DNA from: Chloroflexota bacterium
GTDB taxonomy: Bacteria > Chloroflexota > Anaerolineae > Anaerolineales > UBA11858
Assembly: GCA_030666985.1 (NCBI GenBank)
Contig: DAOUWT010000004.1
Location: 1-34,628 of the forward strand
DNA: 34,628 bases
Reading direction: 5' to 3'
Under the pieces are notes generated by a model. The model saw only the letters and a program-made list of their open reading frames with translations. It was not told the DNA's origin and did not search any database. This document shows positions 7,122 through 15,226 of this stretch, piece after piece. The translations under genes and the position numbers were made by a program. Position 1 is the stretch's first letter. Each line of letters begins with the position of its first letter.

Positions 7122-7154
7122 GCTGAGGAACCGCGTTCCTCTGAGTTCCTCAGC
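7122..7154. repeat. Hairpin between the two response regulator genes
   Basis: GCTGAGGAAC (7122-7131) is an exact inverted copy of 7145-7154. The loop overlaps the AGGAACCGCGTTCCT word also found at 2797-2811. There is no T run after it, so it is a weak terminator at best. It may instead protect the 3' end of the upstream message. Confidence 0.6.
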
Positions 7155-7212
7155 TTGATGAAAACTACAAAGTTAATAATAGACAGCCCCTTAGATTACG
7201 ACGGGAAAAACA

Positions 7213-7659
7213 ATGACTAACACAGACCCCAAAAACACAAACACCGCCCAAGGCAAAATTCCAAAAGAGACCACTATTCTCGTAGTCGAAGATAACGTCT
7301 CTAACTTTGTGCTCATTGCCCGGCTCCTGGGGTATATGGGCATTCATTGTGAATGGAAAACTTCAGGGTACGAAGTTGTAGAGTACGCCGATACCCTCCC
7401 CCGTCTGGATCTTGTGCTGATGGACATCCGCTTGCCCTACGAAGATGGATATGGTGCTCTGAAACAGATCCGCTCCGCGCCAAGACTGGAAGATACCCTT
7501 ATTGTGGCAGTGACCGCTCACGCCAGTCAAGAAGAGATGAAAAAATGTCGGGAAGCCGGTTTTGATGGTTTTATTGCCAAACCTATTGATCCGGACCGGT
7601 TCCCGGAGCAAGTCAAGAGGATATTAGCAGGCGAGTCCATTTGGAATTTGGGTCAGTAG
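7213..7659 (+). CDS. Single-domain response regulator, DivK-like
   Basis: A 148-residue stand-alone receiver with a polar N-terminal extension of about 20 residues. Its key residues are the acidic pair in VVEDN, the phosphorylated Asp71 in LVLMDIRLPYEDGY, threonine in VAVTAHAS and lysine in FIAKPIDPDRF. It has no DNA-binding or enzymatic domain, so it probably acts by protein binding. It is related to the regulator at 6733 but clearly diverged from it. The ATG at 7213 has only a weak ribosome-binding site (GGGA), which leaves the start uncertain; an internal start would lose only the polar leader. A heptamer array begins immediately after the stop codon. Confidence 0.92.
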   Translation: MTNTDPKNTNTAQGKIPKETTILVVEDNVSNFVLIARLLGYMGIHCEWKTSGYEVVEYADTLPRLDLVLMDIRLPYEDGYGALKQIRSAPRLEDTLIVAVTAHASQEEMKKCREAGFDGFIAKPIDPDRFPEQVKRILAGESIWNLGQ

Positions 7660-7660
7660 T

Positions 7661-7737
7661 GCGTGCTGCGTGTTGCGTGCTGCGTGTTGCGTGCTGCGTG
7701 TTGCGTGCTGCGTGTTGCGTGCTGCGTGTTGCGTGTC
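7661..7737. repeat. Heptamer tandem array GCGTGYT, eleven copies
   Basis: Eleven consecutive seven-base units alternate GCGTGCT and GCGTGTT, with the last unit GCGTGTC. The strict alternation implies a 14-base higher-order unit. The array starts one base after the stop of the upstream regulator. Confidence 0.95.
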
Positions 7738-7743
7738 CCTACG

Positions 7744-7930
7744 CCTGGGGATTAGTGGGAACGCAAGCGGCTGGAGGCTAGGGATAGGCAAAACCTCGCC
7801 ACCCCCGCTTCGCAACCCCCAAGGTTTTTCCCCGTTTGTGCGTGGGGCCAGGCTTGGGGCTTGGTCTCACGCCCCCCCGTCCCCCCCGCGTGGCACCCTC
7901 CCCCAACAATCCACGAGGTCTGAATAATCA
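7744..7930 (-). repeat. GC-rich dispersed element, inverted copy (copy 2)
   Basis: Read on the minus strand, this copy starts TGATTATTCA and continues with the same blocks as the copies at 15010 and 26788: TTGGGGGAGGG, CCACGCGGGGG, CGTGAGA, CGGGGAAAAACC, GGCGAGG, CAGCCGCTTGCGT. The far end, next to the heptamer array, lacks a clear inverted terminus. No gene is supported in it. Confidence 0.75.
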
Positions 7931-7936
7931 CAAATC

Positions 7937-8061
7937 GTAACTGCTCAGGTGTCATTTCGAACGGAGTGAGAAATCTTGCATTCGATGGCAAAGATTTCTC
8001 CTAATTCAGCCAGTATTTGGCTGAAACATCCTCGTCGAAATGACAATGGGTGAGTAGTTAC
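7937..8061. repeat. 125-bp inverted-repeat element upstream of the GAF operon
   Basis: Nested inverted ends enclose this element: GTAACTGCTCA (7937-7947) against TGAGTAGTTAC (8051-8061), and GTCATTTCGA (7951-7960) against TCGAAATGAC (8035-8044). The interior has AAATCTT/AAGATTT inverted pairs. This is the widespread GTCATTTCGAACGGAGTGAGAAATCTT type of intergenic repeat. It ends 30 bases before the first gene of the sensor operon, so the promoter is either inside it or before it. Confidence 0.8.
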
Positions 8062-8091
8062 CACAAATCTTTATAGTTCGAGGAGCAAGGC

Positions 8092-10989
8092 ATGCCCCAA
8101 GCCACACCCACCTCTAAGCCCAGATTCCGCGGTAAGCTCTCCCGCACTATGCTGTTGCTCATCATACCCATTACTCTAGTACCAATCTTAATTGTGGGGA
8201 GCATTGCTTACTTTGGGGCTAGAGACTTGCTTAAAGAGCGAAGTTTTGCCCAACTCTCCACAATAGAAAAAAGCATAGAAAGCCAAATCAACTCCTGGAT
8301 TGGAGAGAAACATGTTTTTCTATATAACACAGCTAAGGAAAGCGAATTCTCTGATGCTATTGATGAATTCCTCTCCCTAGAGAAAGAAGACCCAGGGTTT
8401 AGCACCACAGGGGAAACTATCCTCTCGGAACTCGATCAAGCCAACGCCCAAAGATTGCAACCTGTTTTCGATTACTTCGTTGTCGTAGACCAGGAGGGGG
8501 AAATACTCGCTGCTCCGCTCGCTGACTGGATAGGCGACACAGTAAACGACGAAGATTTTTTCACCAGCTTAAGCAAAGGTTCGGCTCAGTCTAAAATCAC
8601 CTTCAGGCTTCATCCTTTCCAAGCAAGCGATACCATCATTCTCACAGCAGTGCCAATCCTTGATGAAAACGCCTCATTAGCAGGAGCTATTCTTGCTATC
8701 ACACGAGATGATGACCTAAGAGAATTCCTACGATTAGCCCAAATCTTTCCCGCCAGCCGGGCATATTTCATCAATACAGACAAAATGTACCTGGGAGTTA
8801 CAGAGCTTCTCAAGAAAGTTACCCGCTTGGAACCAACAATAGAACAAAAACAAGTTCTGGAAGCAGGCCTTGCCGAAGGTATGGAAAGTGGGGAGAGTTA
8901 CCTGGAAATGGCTTACCCCTCCTTCAAATCTGAGACGGTTTTCGGGACATTCACCTGGATTTCGAGCCTCAATAGCGGCATAGTGGTGGAAATACCGACA
9001 TCTGAAGTATATGCCCATCTAAACGATTTGTTCCCTCTAGCGGGAGGATTGATAGTTATTCTCGGCGTGGTTCTAGGGACATTAATTCGATTTGGCGCGA
9101 ACCGGATCGTTGGGCCCATCATCCAGATAGCGGAAACGGCCAACAATATCGCCCAAGGGGACTGGCAAAAAAGAGTCCCCGAGACACGCCGCGATGAAAT
9201 TGGCCTGTTGGCTTATTCCTTCAATGAGATGACTGACCAATTAGTAGAATTCTACAGGTTAATGGAAGCAAAAGTCCAGGAGCGAACTGAGCAAATCTAT
9301 GCTATCTCGGAGATTGAGGGTGAGATGAGTTCGGTGTCTACGGTGAGAGAGTTACTTGATGTCACGATCCGGAGCATTGATGAGAAATTCGATTTTTCTC
9401 ACATTGCCATCTACGAACTAAATCCTTCCCGACAATATGCCGTATTACGAAGAATTGCTGGGGAACGAGAGCCACAAATGCTCTCTGATCGCTATACGCT
9501 GAATATAAGTTCGCACGCCTTAATGAAATCTGCTGTCAACACCCTACAGCCCAGCACAACCTACAGTGGTGATGAAAAGGTTCAATTCGGTCATGACCGT
9601 CTTCCCGAATCCCAGGCGGCAGCGATTTTCCCCATCCTCTTCCGAGGAGAAGTATATGGCATTCTCAGCCTACAAAGCAAACATACCCTTGCTTTTAGTG
9701 AGAGCATGCTGGCTGCGGTACGAATCATTACCGAACACGTTACGTTTTCCATGCAAAATATCCGTTCACAACAAGCCACAGAAATCGACTTGGCCGAAAC
9801 CTCCCATCTTTATCTAGCCGGTCAGCGCATATCACAAGCTGAAAACTGGGGCGAGATCGTAGAAATCATAGCCGAGACCTTTGAAGACATCTCATTTATC
9901 TCAGGGATTTTTGTCACCGAAGGCAATCGATTCCGGATAAGATCAATAGTTGATCCCGAAGACAAGCGGCTTATTCCTCACGCAAAATGGCTGCCGGTCT
10001 CTGTGCAAGAGGTGGAAGCCTCCCTTCCAGGAACAGAGCCTTTCCTGGTTATCAAAGATTTGGAGAATCCCCAGGGAATTCCCTCCCAACTGCTTGAAAT
10101 CCCCCGAGGGCTTGATTGCCAAGATTTAGCGATTTTCCCAATCTACGGAGGTGAACGTTTATCCGCGCTCATCCTGCTCGGGTCGCGGGAAACGGATTCC
10201 ATCAATCCTTCTACGATCCAACCCTATACAAATTTCATTGCCATGACAAGCGTAGCTTTTGCAAAAATATCGACCATGCACACGATCAACCAACAGCTTG
10301 CCGAACTTCAAACAATCCAAGAGATCAGCCAAGCCGTTACCCAAGAAACGAATCTTGCTAAACTCTACCAAGCACTCCACGAACAGGTCCGAAAAGTTAT
10401 GGGGGATGTCAGCTTCCTGATTACTATCTACGATCAAGAGGCGAAACAAATTCATATCCCATACATGTATGCGAAAGAATCTGGCCTAGCCACCGTCCCC
10501 CCTTTCCCGCTAGGAGAAGGGTTAACTTCCATCGTCATCAAGACTAAAAAACCTCTGATGCTCGTAGAAAACACTCAAGAAAGAGCCGAAGCTCTAGGCG
10601 CAAAAATAGTGGGAATACCTGCTCAATCCTGGTTAGGCGTCCCAATGATCGTACAAGGGGAACCAATTGGCACAATCACAATCCAGGACACGAAACACGA
10701 ACAAGCCTTCGACGAAGAAGACATGGAGTTATTGACCACATTGGCATCGCAAATCGGGATTGCTATCCGCAATATAATCTACCTGGAAGCAACCCAAGAA
10801 CGTTCTCTACGCCAACAACAGCTTTTCGAAGCTACCAGCAAACTCAGGAGTTCTACGGATATGCAGACAATCCTGGAAACTACCGTCCAAGAAGTCGGCA
10901 AAATGTTTGGCACCAAAAGCGCCAGGATAAAAGTTTTCCCCCGCCAAGAACCCTCTCCTCAATTCGGTAAGGAGGAGGTAAAGGCATGA
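8092..10989 (+). CDS. Membrane sensor, dCache-HAMP-GAF3, no output domain
   Basis: A 965-residue membrane receptor. TM1 lies at about 19-42, followed by an extracytoplasmic domain of about 270 residues with dCache-like pattern (VFDYFVVVDQEGEILAAP). TM2 is at about 313-335, HAMP at 335-388 (RIVGPIIQIAETANNIAQGD), then a short coiled coil and three GAF domains (about 403-555, 560-720, 735-900). There is no HisKA, ATPase, GGDEF, phosphatase or methyl-accepting region, so it cannot signal by itself. The last 60 residues look like the first helix and strand of another GAF, cut short, as in five neighbours. GAGGAG lies eight bases before the ATG. It is the first gene of an eight-gene run and overlaps the next by ATGA. 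It probably senses a small external ligand and passes the signal to a partner. Confidence 0.9.
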   Translation: MPQATPTSKPRFRGKLSRTMLLLIIPITLVPILIVGSIAYFGARDLLKERSFAQLSTIEKSIESQINSWIGEKHVFLYNTAKESEFSDAIDEFLSLEKEDPGFSTTGETILSELDQANAQRLQPVFDYFVVVDQEGEILAAPLADWIGDTVNDEDFFTSLSKGSAQSKITFRLHPFQASDTIILTAVPILDENASLAGAILAITRDDDLREFLRLAQIFPASRAYFINTDKMYLGVTELLKKVTRLEPTIEQKQVLEAGLAEGMESGESYLEMAYPSFKSETVFGTFTWISSLNSGIVVEIPTSEVYAHLNDLFPLAGGLIVILGVVLGTLIRFGANRIVGPIIQIAETANNIAQGDWQKRVPETRRDEIGLLAYSFNEMTDQLVEFYRLMEAKVQERTEQIYAISEIEGEMSSVSTVRELLDVTIRSIDEKFDFSHIAIYELNPSRQYAVLRRIAGEREPQMLSDRYTLNISSHALMKSAVNTLQPSTTYSGDEKVQFGHDRLPESQAAAIFPILFRGEVYGILSLQSKHTLAFSESMLAAVRIITEHVTFSMQNIRSQQATEIDLAETSHLYLAGQRISQAENWGEIVEIIAETFEDISFISGIFVTEGNRFRIRSIVDPEDKRLIPHAKWLPVSVQEVEASLPGTEPFLVIKDLENPQGIPSQLLEIPRGLDCQDLAIFPIYGGERLSALILLGSRETDSINPSTIQPYTNFIAMTSVAFAKISTMHTINQQLAELQTIQEISQAVTQETNLAKLYQALHEQVRKVMGDVSFLITIYDQEAKQIHIPYMYAKESGLATVPPFPLGEGLTSIVIKTKKPLMLVENTQERAEALGAKIVGIPAQSWLGVPMIVQGEPIGTITIQDTKHEQAFDEEDMELLTTLASQIGIAIRNIIYLEATQERSLRQQQLFEATSKLRSSTDMQTILETTVQEVGKMFGTKSARIKVFPRQEPSPQFGKEEVKA

Positions 10990-12605
10990 AATTTCTATCT
11001 TCGCTCTCCTCTAAACCAGGAATGGGCTTCCTCCCAAAAGAGAACGCCGAAATCGGTAAGCTCCGAGAAAAGCTTTTAGCCGTACTCCTCTACGTAGCTC
11101 TAGGGCCCGGTTTAGCTGTATATTACATCAGCATCCGAGACGCTGTCGCGCTCCGGGAATGGGGGTTAGTAGCTTTCTACACAATAGTATTTGGCTGGGT
11201 AATGGCAATAACATTCTACCGCCGTCTGTCCTATAATCTCAGGGCTGGCAGTTTGGTCGGGATTCTTTATATGCTTGGAGTAGGTGTCTCCATACTATAC
11301 GGGCTAGGAGGTGATGGGCGGATATGGATGCTGGGATTCACCGCGCTAACGTCGATCTTCTTCAGCCCTCAATTGAGCATTATTATCACCCTATTAGGTA
11401 CAGTGAGCTTAGCAGGCATAGGATGGGCACTAAATCAGGGCTTGATTTCTACCCAGACCCTTTTCCTTTATCCCGTGTCTAGTTGGATCCCAACAGTCAT
11501 TACTTTCCTCCTTGTCAGCCTTATCATAGGAGGCACTACTGGTTACCTGCTGGCTATTCTTGCGGAACGCTTGGTAAGGGAACGCGATCTCAGCGATGAA
11601 TTAGAACACGACCGCCAAGAACTGAGAGAAAAAGCCACCGGCTTAGAACGGAGACAACGCCAATTACGCACAGCAGCCGATATTTCCCAAACAATCGCGG
11701 CCGAGCTAGACCCTCTTACCCTCTTCCAGCAAACGGTCAACCTCTTAACTAAACGCTTTGGCTTATATTACGCTGGCGTATTTGTAGTAGACGAAGAAGA
11801 ACAATACGCCATACTTCAAGCCGGTTCCGGGGAAGCTGGGCAGGCAATGCTCGCTGAAAAGCACCAACTGATAATCGGCGGGAGTTCTATGATCGGCTGG
11901 ACGATAGCCCACAAGCAACCCCGCATCGCTCTTGATGTGGGAAGAGAAGCTGTCCGCTTCGACAACCCTCACCTCCCCCTGACCCGTTCCGAGCTTGCTC
12001 TACCCATGACCAGCCGTGGTCGGGCCTTGGGCGCACTTACCATCCAATCCGCTGAGGCAGAAGCTTTCGACGAGGACGACATTACCATCTTGCAGACAAT
12101 CGCCGATAGTTTGGCCACAGCGCTTGAGAACGCCCAACTCTACCAACAATCGCAGAGCAACCTGGGAGAAATCCGCACGCTCCACCGTCAATACCTCCAA
12201 CAGGCCTGGGAAACGGTTGCCCAAAACCGCACCGATCTTGAATATGCATTCGAAAGCGAGCAGCTCTCCCAATATGAAGGGGAGCTATCGATCATAGAGG
12301 CTCCTCTCATCCTACGCGGACAGCAAATTGGCAATTTGGTACTCAAGACTGACAACCCAGAGTTAACTGCAGAAGAGGAGAGCATGTTGAATGCCATCAC
12401 CACGCAGGCGGCTCTCGCCCTGGAAAACGCCCGTCTGATCGAGGAAGCCCAAAAACGCTCCCAGCAAGATCGCATTGTTTCCGAGATTGCCGGCAAAGTG
12501 CAGCGTGCTACAAAAATCGATGAAGCCCTGAAAACAACGCTCCGGGAATTGGGACAGACCTTGGGTGCTTCCGAAGGAACGATTCACTTGGAGATAAGAG
12601 AATGA
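10986..12605 (+). CDS. Six-TM membrane sensor with GAF domains, no output domain
   Basis: A 539-residue protein. Six hydrophobic segments fill about 30-192, with a short conserved loop GGDGRIWMLGF between them that recurs as TGDGRVWLLAA in the protein at 18253, so the two share a paralogous membrane domain. A coiled coil (about 195-225) leads to a GAF domain (226-385) of the same subtype as its neighbours (RIALDVGREAVRFDN). A modified second GAF follows (about 398-485; conserved Trp in QQAW, then LILRGQQIGNLVL and ALENARL), and the protein ends in a truncated GAF-like tail (488-539). No kinase or other output is present. The start overlaps the stop of the upstream gene (ATGA) after a strong GGAGGAGG, and its own stop overlaps the next start, indicating translational coupling. 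Confidence 0.88.
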   Translation: MKFLSSLSSKPGMGFLPKENAEIGKLREKLLAVLLYVALGPGLAVYYISIRDAVALREWGLVAFYTIVFGWVMAITFYRRLSYNLRAGSLVGILYMLGVGVSILYGLGGDGRIWMLGFTALTSIFFSPQLSIIITLLGTVSLAGIGWALNQGLISTQTLFLYPVSSWIPTVITFLLVSLIIGGTTGYLLAILAERLVRERDLSDELEHDRQELREKATGLERRQRQLRTAADISQTIAAELDPLTLFQQTVNLLTKRFGLYYAGVFVVDEEEQYAILQAGSGEAGQAMLAEKHQLIIGGSSMIGWTIAHKQPRIALDVGREAVRFDNPHLPLTRSELALPMTSRGRALGALTIQSAEAEAFDEDDITILQTIADSLATALENAQLYQQSQSNLGEIRTLHRQYLQQAWETVAQNRTDLEYAFESEQLSQYEGELSIIEAPLILRGQQIGNLVLKTDNPELTAEEESMLNAITTQAALALENARLIEEAQKRSQQDRIVSEIAGKVQRATKIDEALKTTLRELGQTLGASEGTIHLEIRE

Positions 12606-15010
12606 GCTTACCCAACTCACCAGGAACTGAACAACAGGTCCCGCCTCCTTCCACTTTTCAGGAAGCAGAAAACTCCCTCCGATCCCAACCGCGAGTGCGG
12701 TTCTCGATGCAGGCCAAACTCATCCTCGGTTTCCTAGGTATTGCCCTTATAGCCATGGGGGTGATGGCTTTCTTCATTATCAACACAACCCGGACTGCCT
12801 TGATAGACGCCGCAAATCAAAACCTGCTCGGGACTGCTAAACAAATTTCAACAGAAATCGATGACTATCTGAAAGCAAACATCACCAGCCTGCAAGCTGA
12901 GGCCCAAATAACAGGCATCCAAGACTTTGCTAGAACGCCTGAAATGCTGCCGCTCTTCGAACAAATAAGGGTAAATAACTCACTAGTATCTTTAAAAAAC
13001 AAAGACTCTTATATTCTCTCTTATAGTTTGCTGGACAAAGAAGGCCAAGTTATAGCTGATACCAGAGTGGACAAAACAGGCCAAGTTATAGAGGGTACCA
13101 TGGTTTGGGGCCCAAACGAGATTCCCGCCTATCTTGGCGCAGATGCCTCTCTGCAACGGGAATTCGAATCCGCCATGACATTCAACCGACCTTATATCTC
13201 CCCCCTAAAATTCGAAGAAGAAGGTTCGCTCTTCTATTTTGTAGCTCCAGTCTTGGACATTGGAGGCGATCCAATTGGGCTTTTGGTAGCCCGCTATGAC
13301 AGTGAGGTATTTCAGAATCTTATTGAAGAAAATAACGACCTGGCAGGGGTCGGTTCGTATGGCGTCCTATACCTGCAAATTCAGCACAACTTCCTTCACA
13401 TAGCCCATGGCACTTCGCCAGAACTCATCGCCAAATCCATAGCGACGTACTCATCCCAACGAATACGCGACCTTCAAGAAAGCCATCTTCTCCCAAACTT
13501 ACCGGCTGATGAACTCTCCCTAGACCTTCCCGGCTTGATAACGAACTTAGAAGATACTCTCCGGGAGCCTTATTTCACCTACACAGAGGAAGGCCTCACA
13601 AGCCAAGTAGCGATTGTCCAGCTCGAAGAAAAACCATGGCTGTTGGCCTTTTACCAACCCCAAGAAACGTTCTTGGCGCCCATAGCTCAGCAAACAACCT
13701 TGGCCGTCTTCCTGGCAATTATCGTGGGAGGATTGACATCACTGGTGGCCTATCTCGCAGCCCGAAGCTTTACTTCCCCGCTTATCCATCTGGCGGAAAT
13801 TGCCCAAAAAGTGGGGTGGGGAGACCTGAGCGCTCGCGCGGAAGTCAAAACACGGGACGAAATTGGCGTGCTTGCTGCAACCTTCAACGCTACAACAGGC
13901 CAACTCCAGCATACCCTGGAAACACTGGAACAACGGGTGGCCGAGCGCACACAAGACCTGGCCCAACGCGCAATCCAACTTCGGACAGCATCTGAGGTAG
14001 CCCGGGACGCAACTACTATCCGGGAACGGGAACGGTTACTGAATCGGGTCACACAACTGATCGCCGGCCGCTTTGGTTTCTATCATGCGGGGATTTTCCT
14101 CTTGGCGGGAAACTACGCCGTGTTGCAGGCCGCCAACAGTGAAGGGGGACAACGCATGCTGGTGCGGGGACACCGCCTTGGGGTTGGGGAGACCGGCATT
14201 GTAGGGTATGCCGCAGCGACAGGCCTGGCGCGTATCGCCTTGGATGTGGGCGAAGATGCCGTTTTCTTCGACAATCCCGATCTGCCGGAAACTCGCTCCG
14301 AGATGGCTTTGCCGTTGAAAATCGAGAACCAGGTTATCGGAGTGCTTGACGTGCAATCAAAGCGATCTGGAGCCTTTAGCACAGAAGACATCGAAATCCT
14401 CCAGGTTTTAGCTGACCAGGTAGCGGTTGCCTTGGATAACGCCCGCCTCTTGGAACAAAGCCAAAAAGCCTTAGCAGAAATCGACACCCTATACGGAGAA
14501 GAGATTCGAGCAAGTTGGAAGCAATACTTAAAAACCCAAACTGGCGCTTATCGCTACCTTTCCGGCATGGTGACACCCCTCACCTATGCGCCTAAGGGCC
14601 AAGATAACGTTCAAGCAGCGTCCAAACGCCCCGTCCAAGATGAGCAAAGGCTCATCGTCCCCCTTAAAGTGCGCGGGCAAAACGTAGGGACAATCTCCCT
14701 CCAAAGAGAAGCAAACCAATCCCCCTGGACAGAAGACGACTTTGGATTGGTCAGAGAGACAATAGAACAAATTGGCCCAGTGTTGGAAACTACACGTCTC
14801 CATGAAGACACCCAACGCCGGGCAGCCCGCGAGCAGTTGACCGGACAAATCACAGACAAGATACACCGCGCCGCCGGAGTGGATAGAATCATCCACACAG
14901 TATTGGACGAGCTTTATGAGGCATTAGGCACATCGCGTGCTTACGTACAGCTGGGAAATATGCCCTCGCAGGCAAAAGAAGAGAAAATATCAAACACTGA
15001 TGAGACGTGA
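12602..15010 (+). CDS. Membrane sensor, dCache-HAMP-GAF, no output domain
   Basis: An 802-residue membrane receptor. TM1 lies at about 38-62 after a polar N-terminus. An extracytoplasmic domain of about 290 residues has dCache-like strands (SYSLLDKEGQVIADTRV; YFVAPVLDIGGDPIGLLVA). TM2 is at about 362-386 and HAMP at 386-440. A GAF domain follows (about 459-622) with AANSEGGQRMLVRGH and RIALDVGEDAVFFDN, very close to the GAF of the protein at 19953. Next come the modified Trp-containing GAF (628-735; RASWKQYL) and the truncated GAF-like tail (737-802). No output domain is seen. It overlaps the upstream gene by ATGA. Its stop codon touches the terminal inverted repeat of an inserted GC-rich element, so its last codons may have been changed by that insertion. 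Confidence 0.88.
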   Translation: MSLPNSPGTEQQVPPPSTFQEAENSLRSQPRVRFSMQAKLILGFLGIALIAMGVMAFFIINTTRTALIDAANQNLLGTAKQISTEIDDYLKANITSLQAEAQITGIQDFARTPEMLPLFEQIRVNNSLVSLKNKDSYILSYSLLDKEGQVIADTRVDKTGQVIEGTMVWGPNEIPAYLGADASLQREFESAMTFNRPYISPLKFEEEGSLFYFVAPVLDIGGDPIGLLVARYDSEVFQNLIEENNDLAGVGSYGVLYLQIQHNFLHIAHGTSPELIAKSIATYSSQRIRDLQESHLLPNLPADELSLDLPGLITNLEDTLREPYFTYTEEGLTSQVAIVQLEEKPWLLAFYQPQETFLAPIAQQTTLAVFLAIIVGGLTSLVAYLAARSFTSPLIHLAEIAQKVGWGDLSARAEVKTRDEIGVLAATFNATTGQLQHTLETLEQRVAERTQDLAQRAIQLRTASEVARDATTIRERERLLNRVTQLIAGRFGFYHAGIFLLAGNYAVLQAANSEGGQRMLVRGHRLGVGETGIVGYAAATGLARIALDVGEDAVFFDNPDLPETRSEMALPLKIENQVIGVLDVQSKRSGAFSTEDIEILQVLADQVAVALDNARLLEQSQKALAEIDTLYGEEIRASWKQYLKTQTGAYRYLSGMVTPLTYAPKGQDNVQAASKRPVQDEQRLIVPLKVRGQNVGTISLQREANQSPWTEDDFGLVRETIEQIGPVLETTRLHEDTQRRAAREQLTGQITDKIHRAAGVDRIIHTVLDELYEALGTSRAYVQLGNMPSQAKEEKISNTDET

Positions 15011-15190
15011 TCATTCAAATCCCGTGGATTTTTGGGAGAGGGCCCCACGCGGGGGCGTGAGAGCAACCCCCAGGCACAACGCCACGCTTGAGCGGGGAAA
15101 ACCCTGGGGGGTGGCATCGCGCTGGGGCGAGGTTTTTCCATCCCCCAGCCGCTTGCGTCCCCGCCAACATCCAACATGGAGTGAATGATT
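15010..15190 (+). repeat. GC-rich dispersed element with ATCATTCA ends (copy 3)
   Basis: This is the cleanest copy of the family. ATCATTCA (15010-15017) at the left is matched by its exact reverse complement TGAATGAT (15182-15189) at the right. The interior has the family blocks CCCGTGGATTTTTGGG, CCACGCGGGGGCGTGAGAG, GCGGGGAAAACCCTGGGG and CAGCCGCTTGCGTCC. It lies between two operon genes: its left end overlaps the upstream stop codon, and its right end carries two in-frame ATGs and a GGAG for the next gene. No transposase is present. Confidence 0.8.
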
Positions 15191-15226
15191 ATGATAAGAC
15201 AAGGAATGAATCAGGAGACAGCAAAG

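Noticed and set aside
5898-7737. A CRISPR array at the heptamer repeats
   Set aside because: The units are seven bases long and contiguous without spacers, and no cas gene is nearby.
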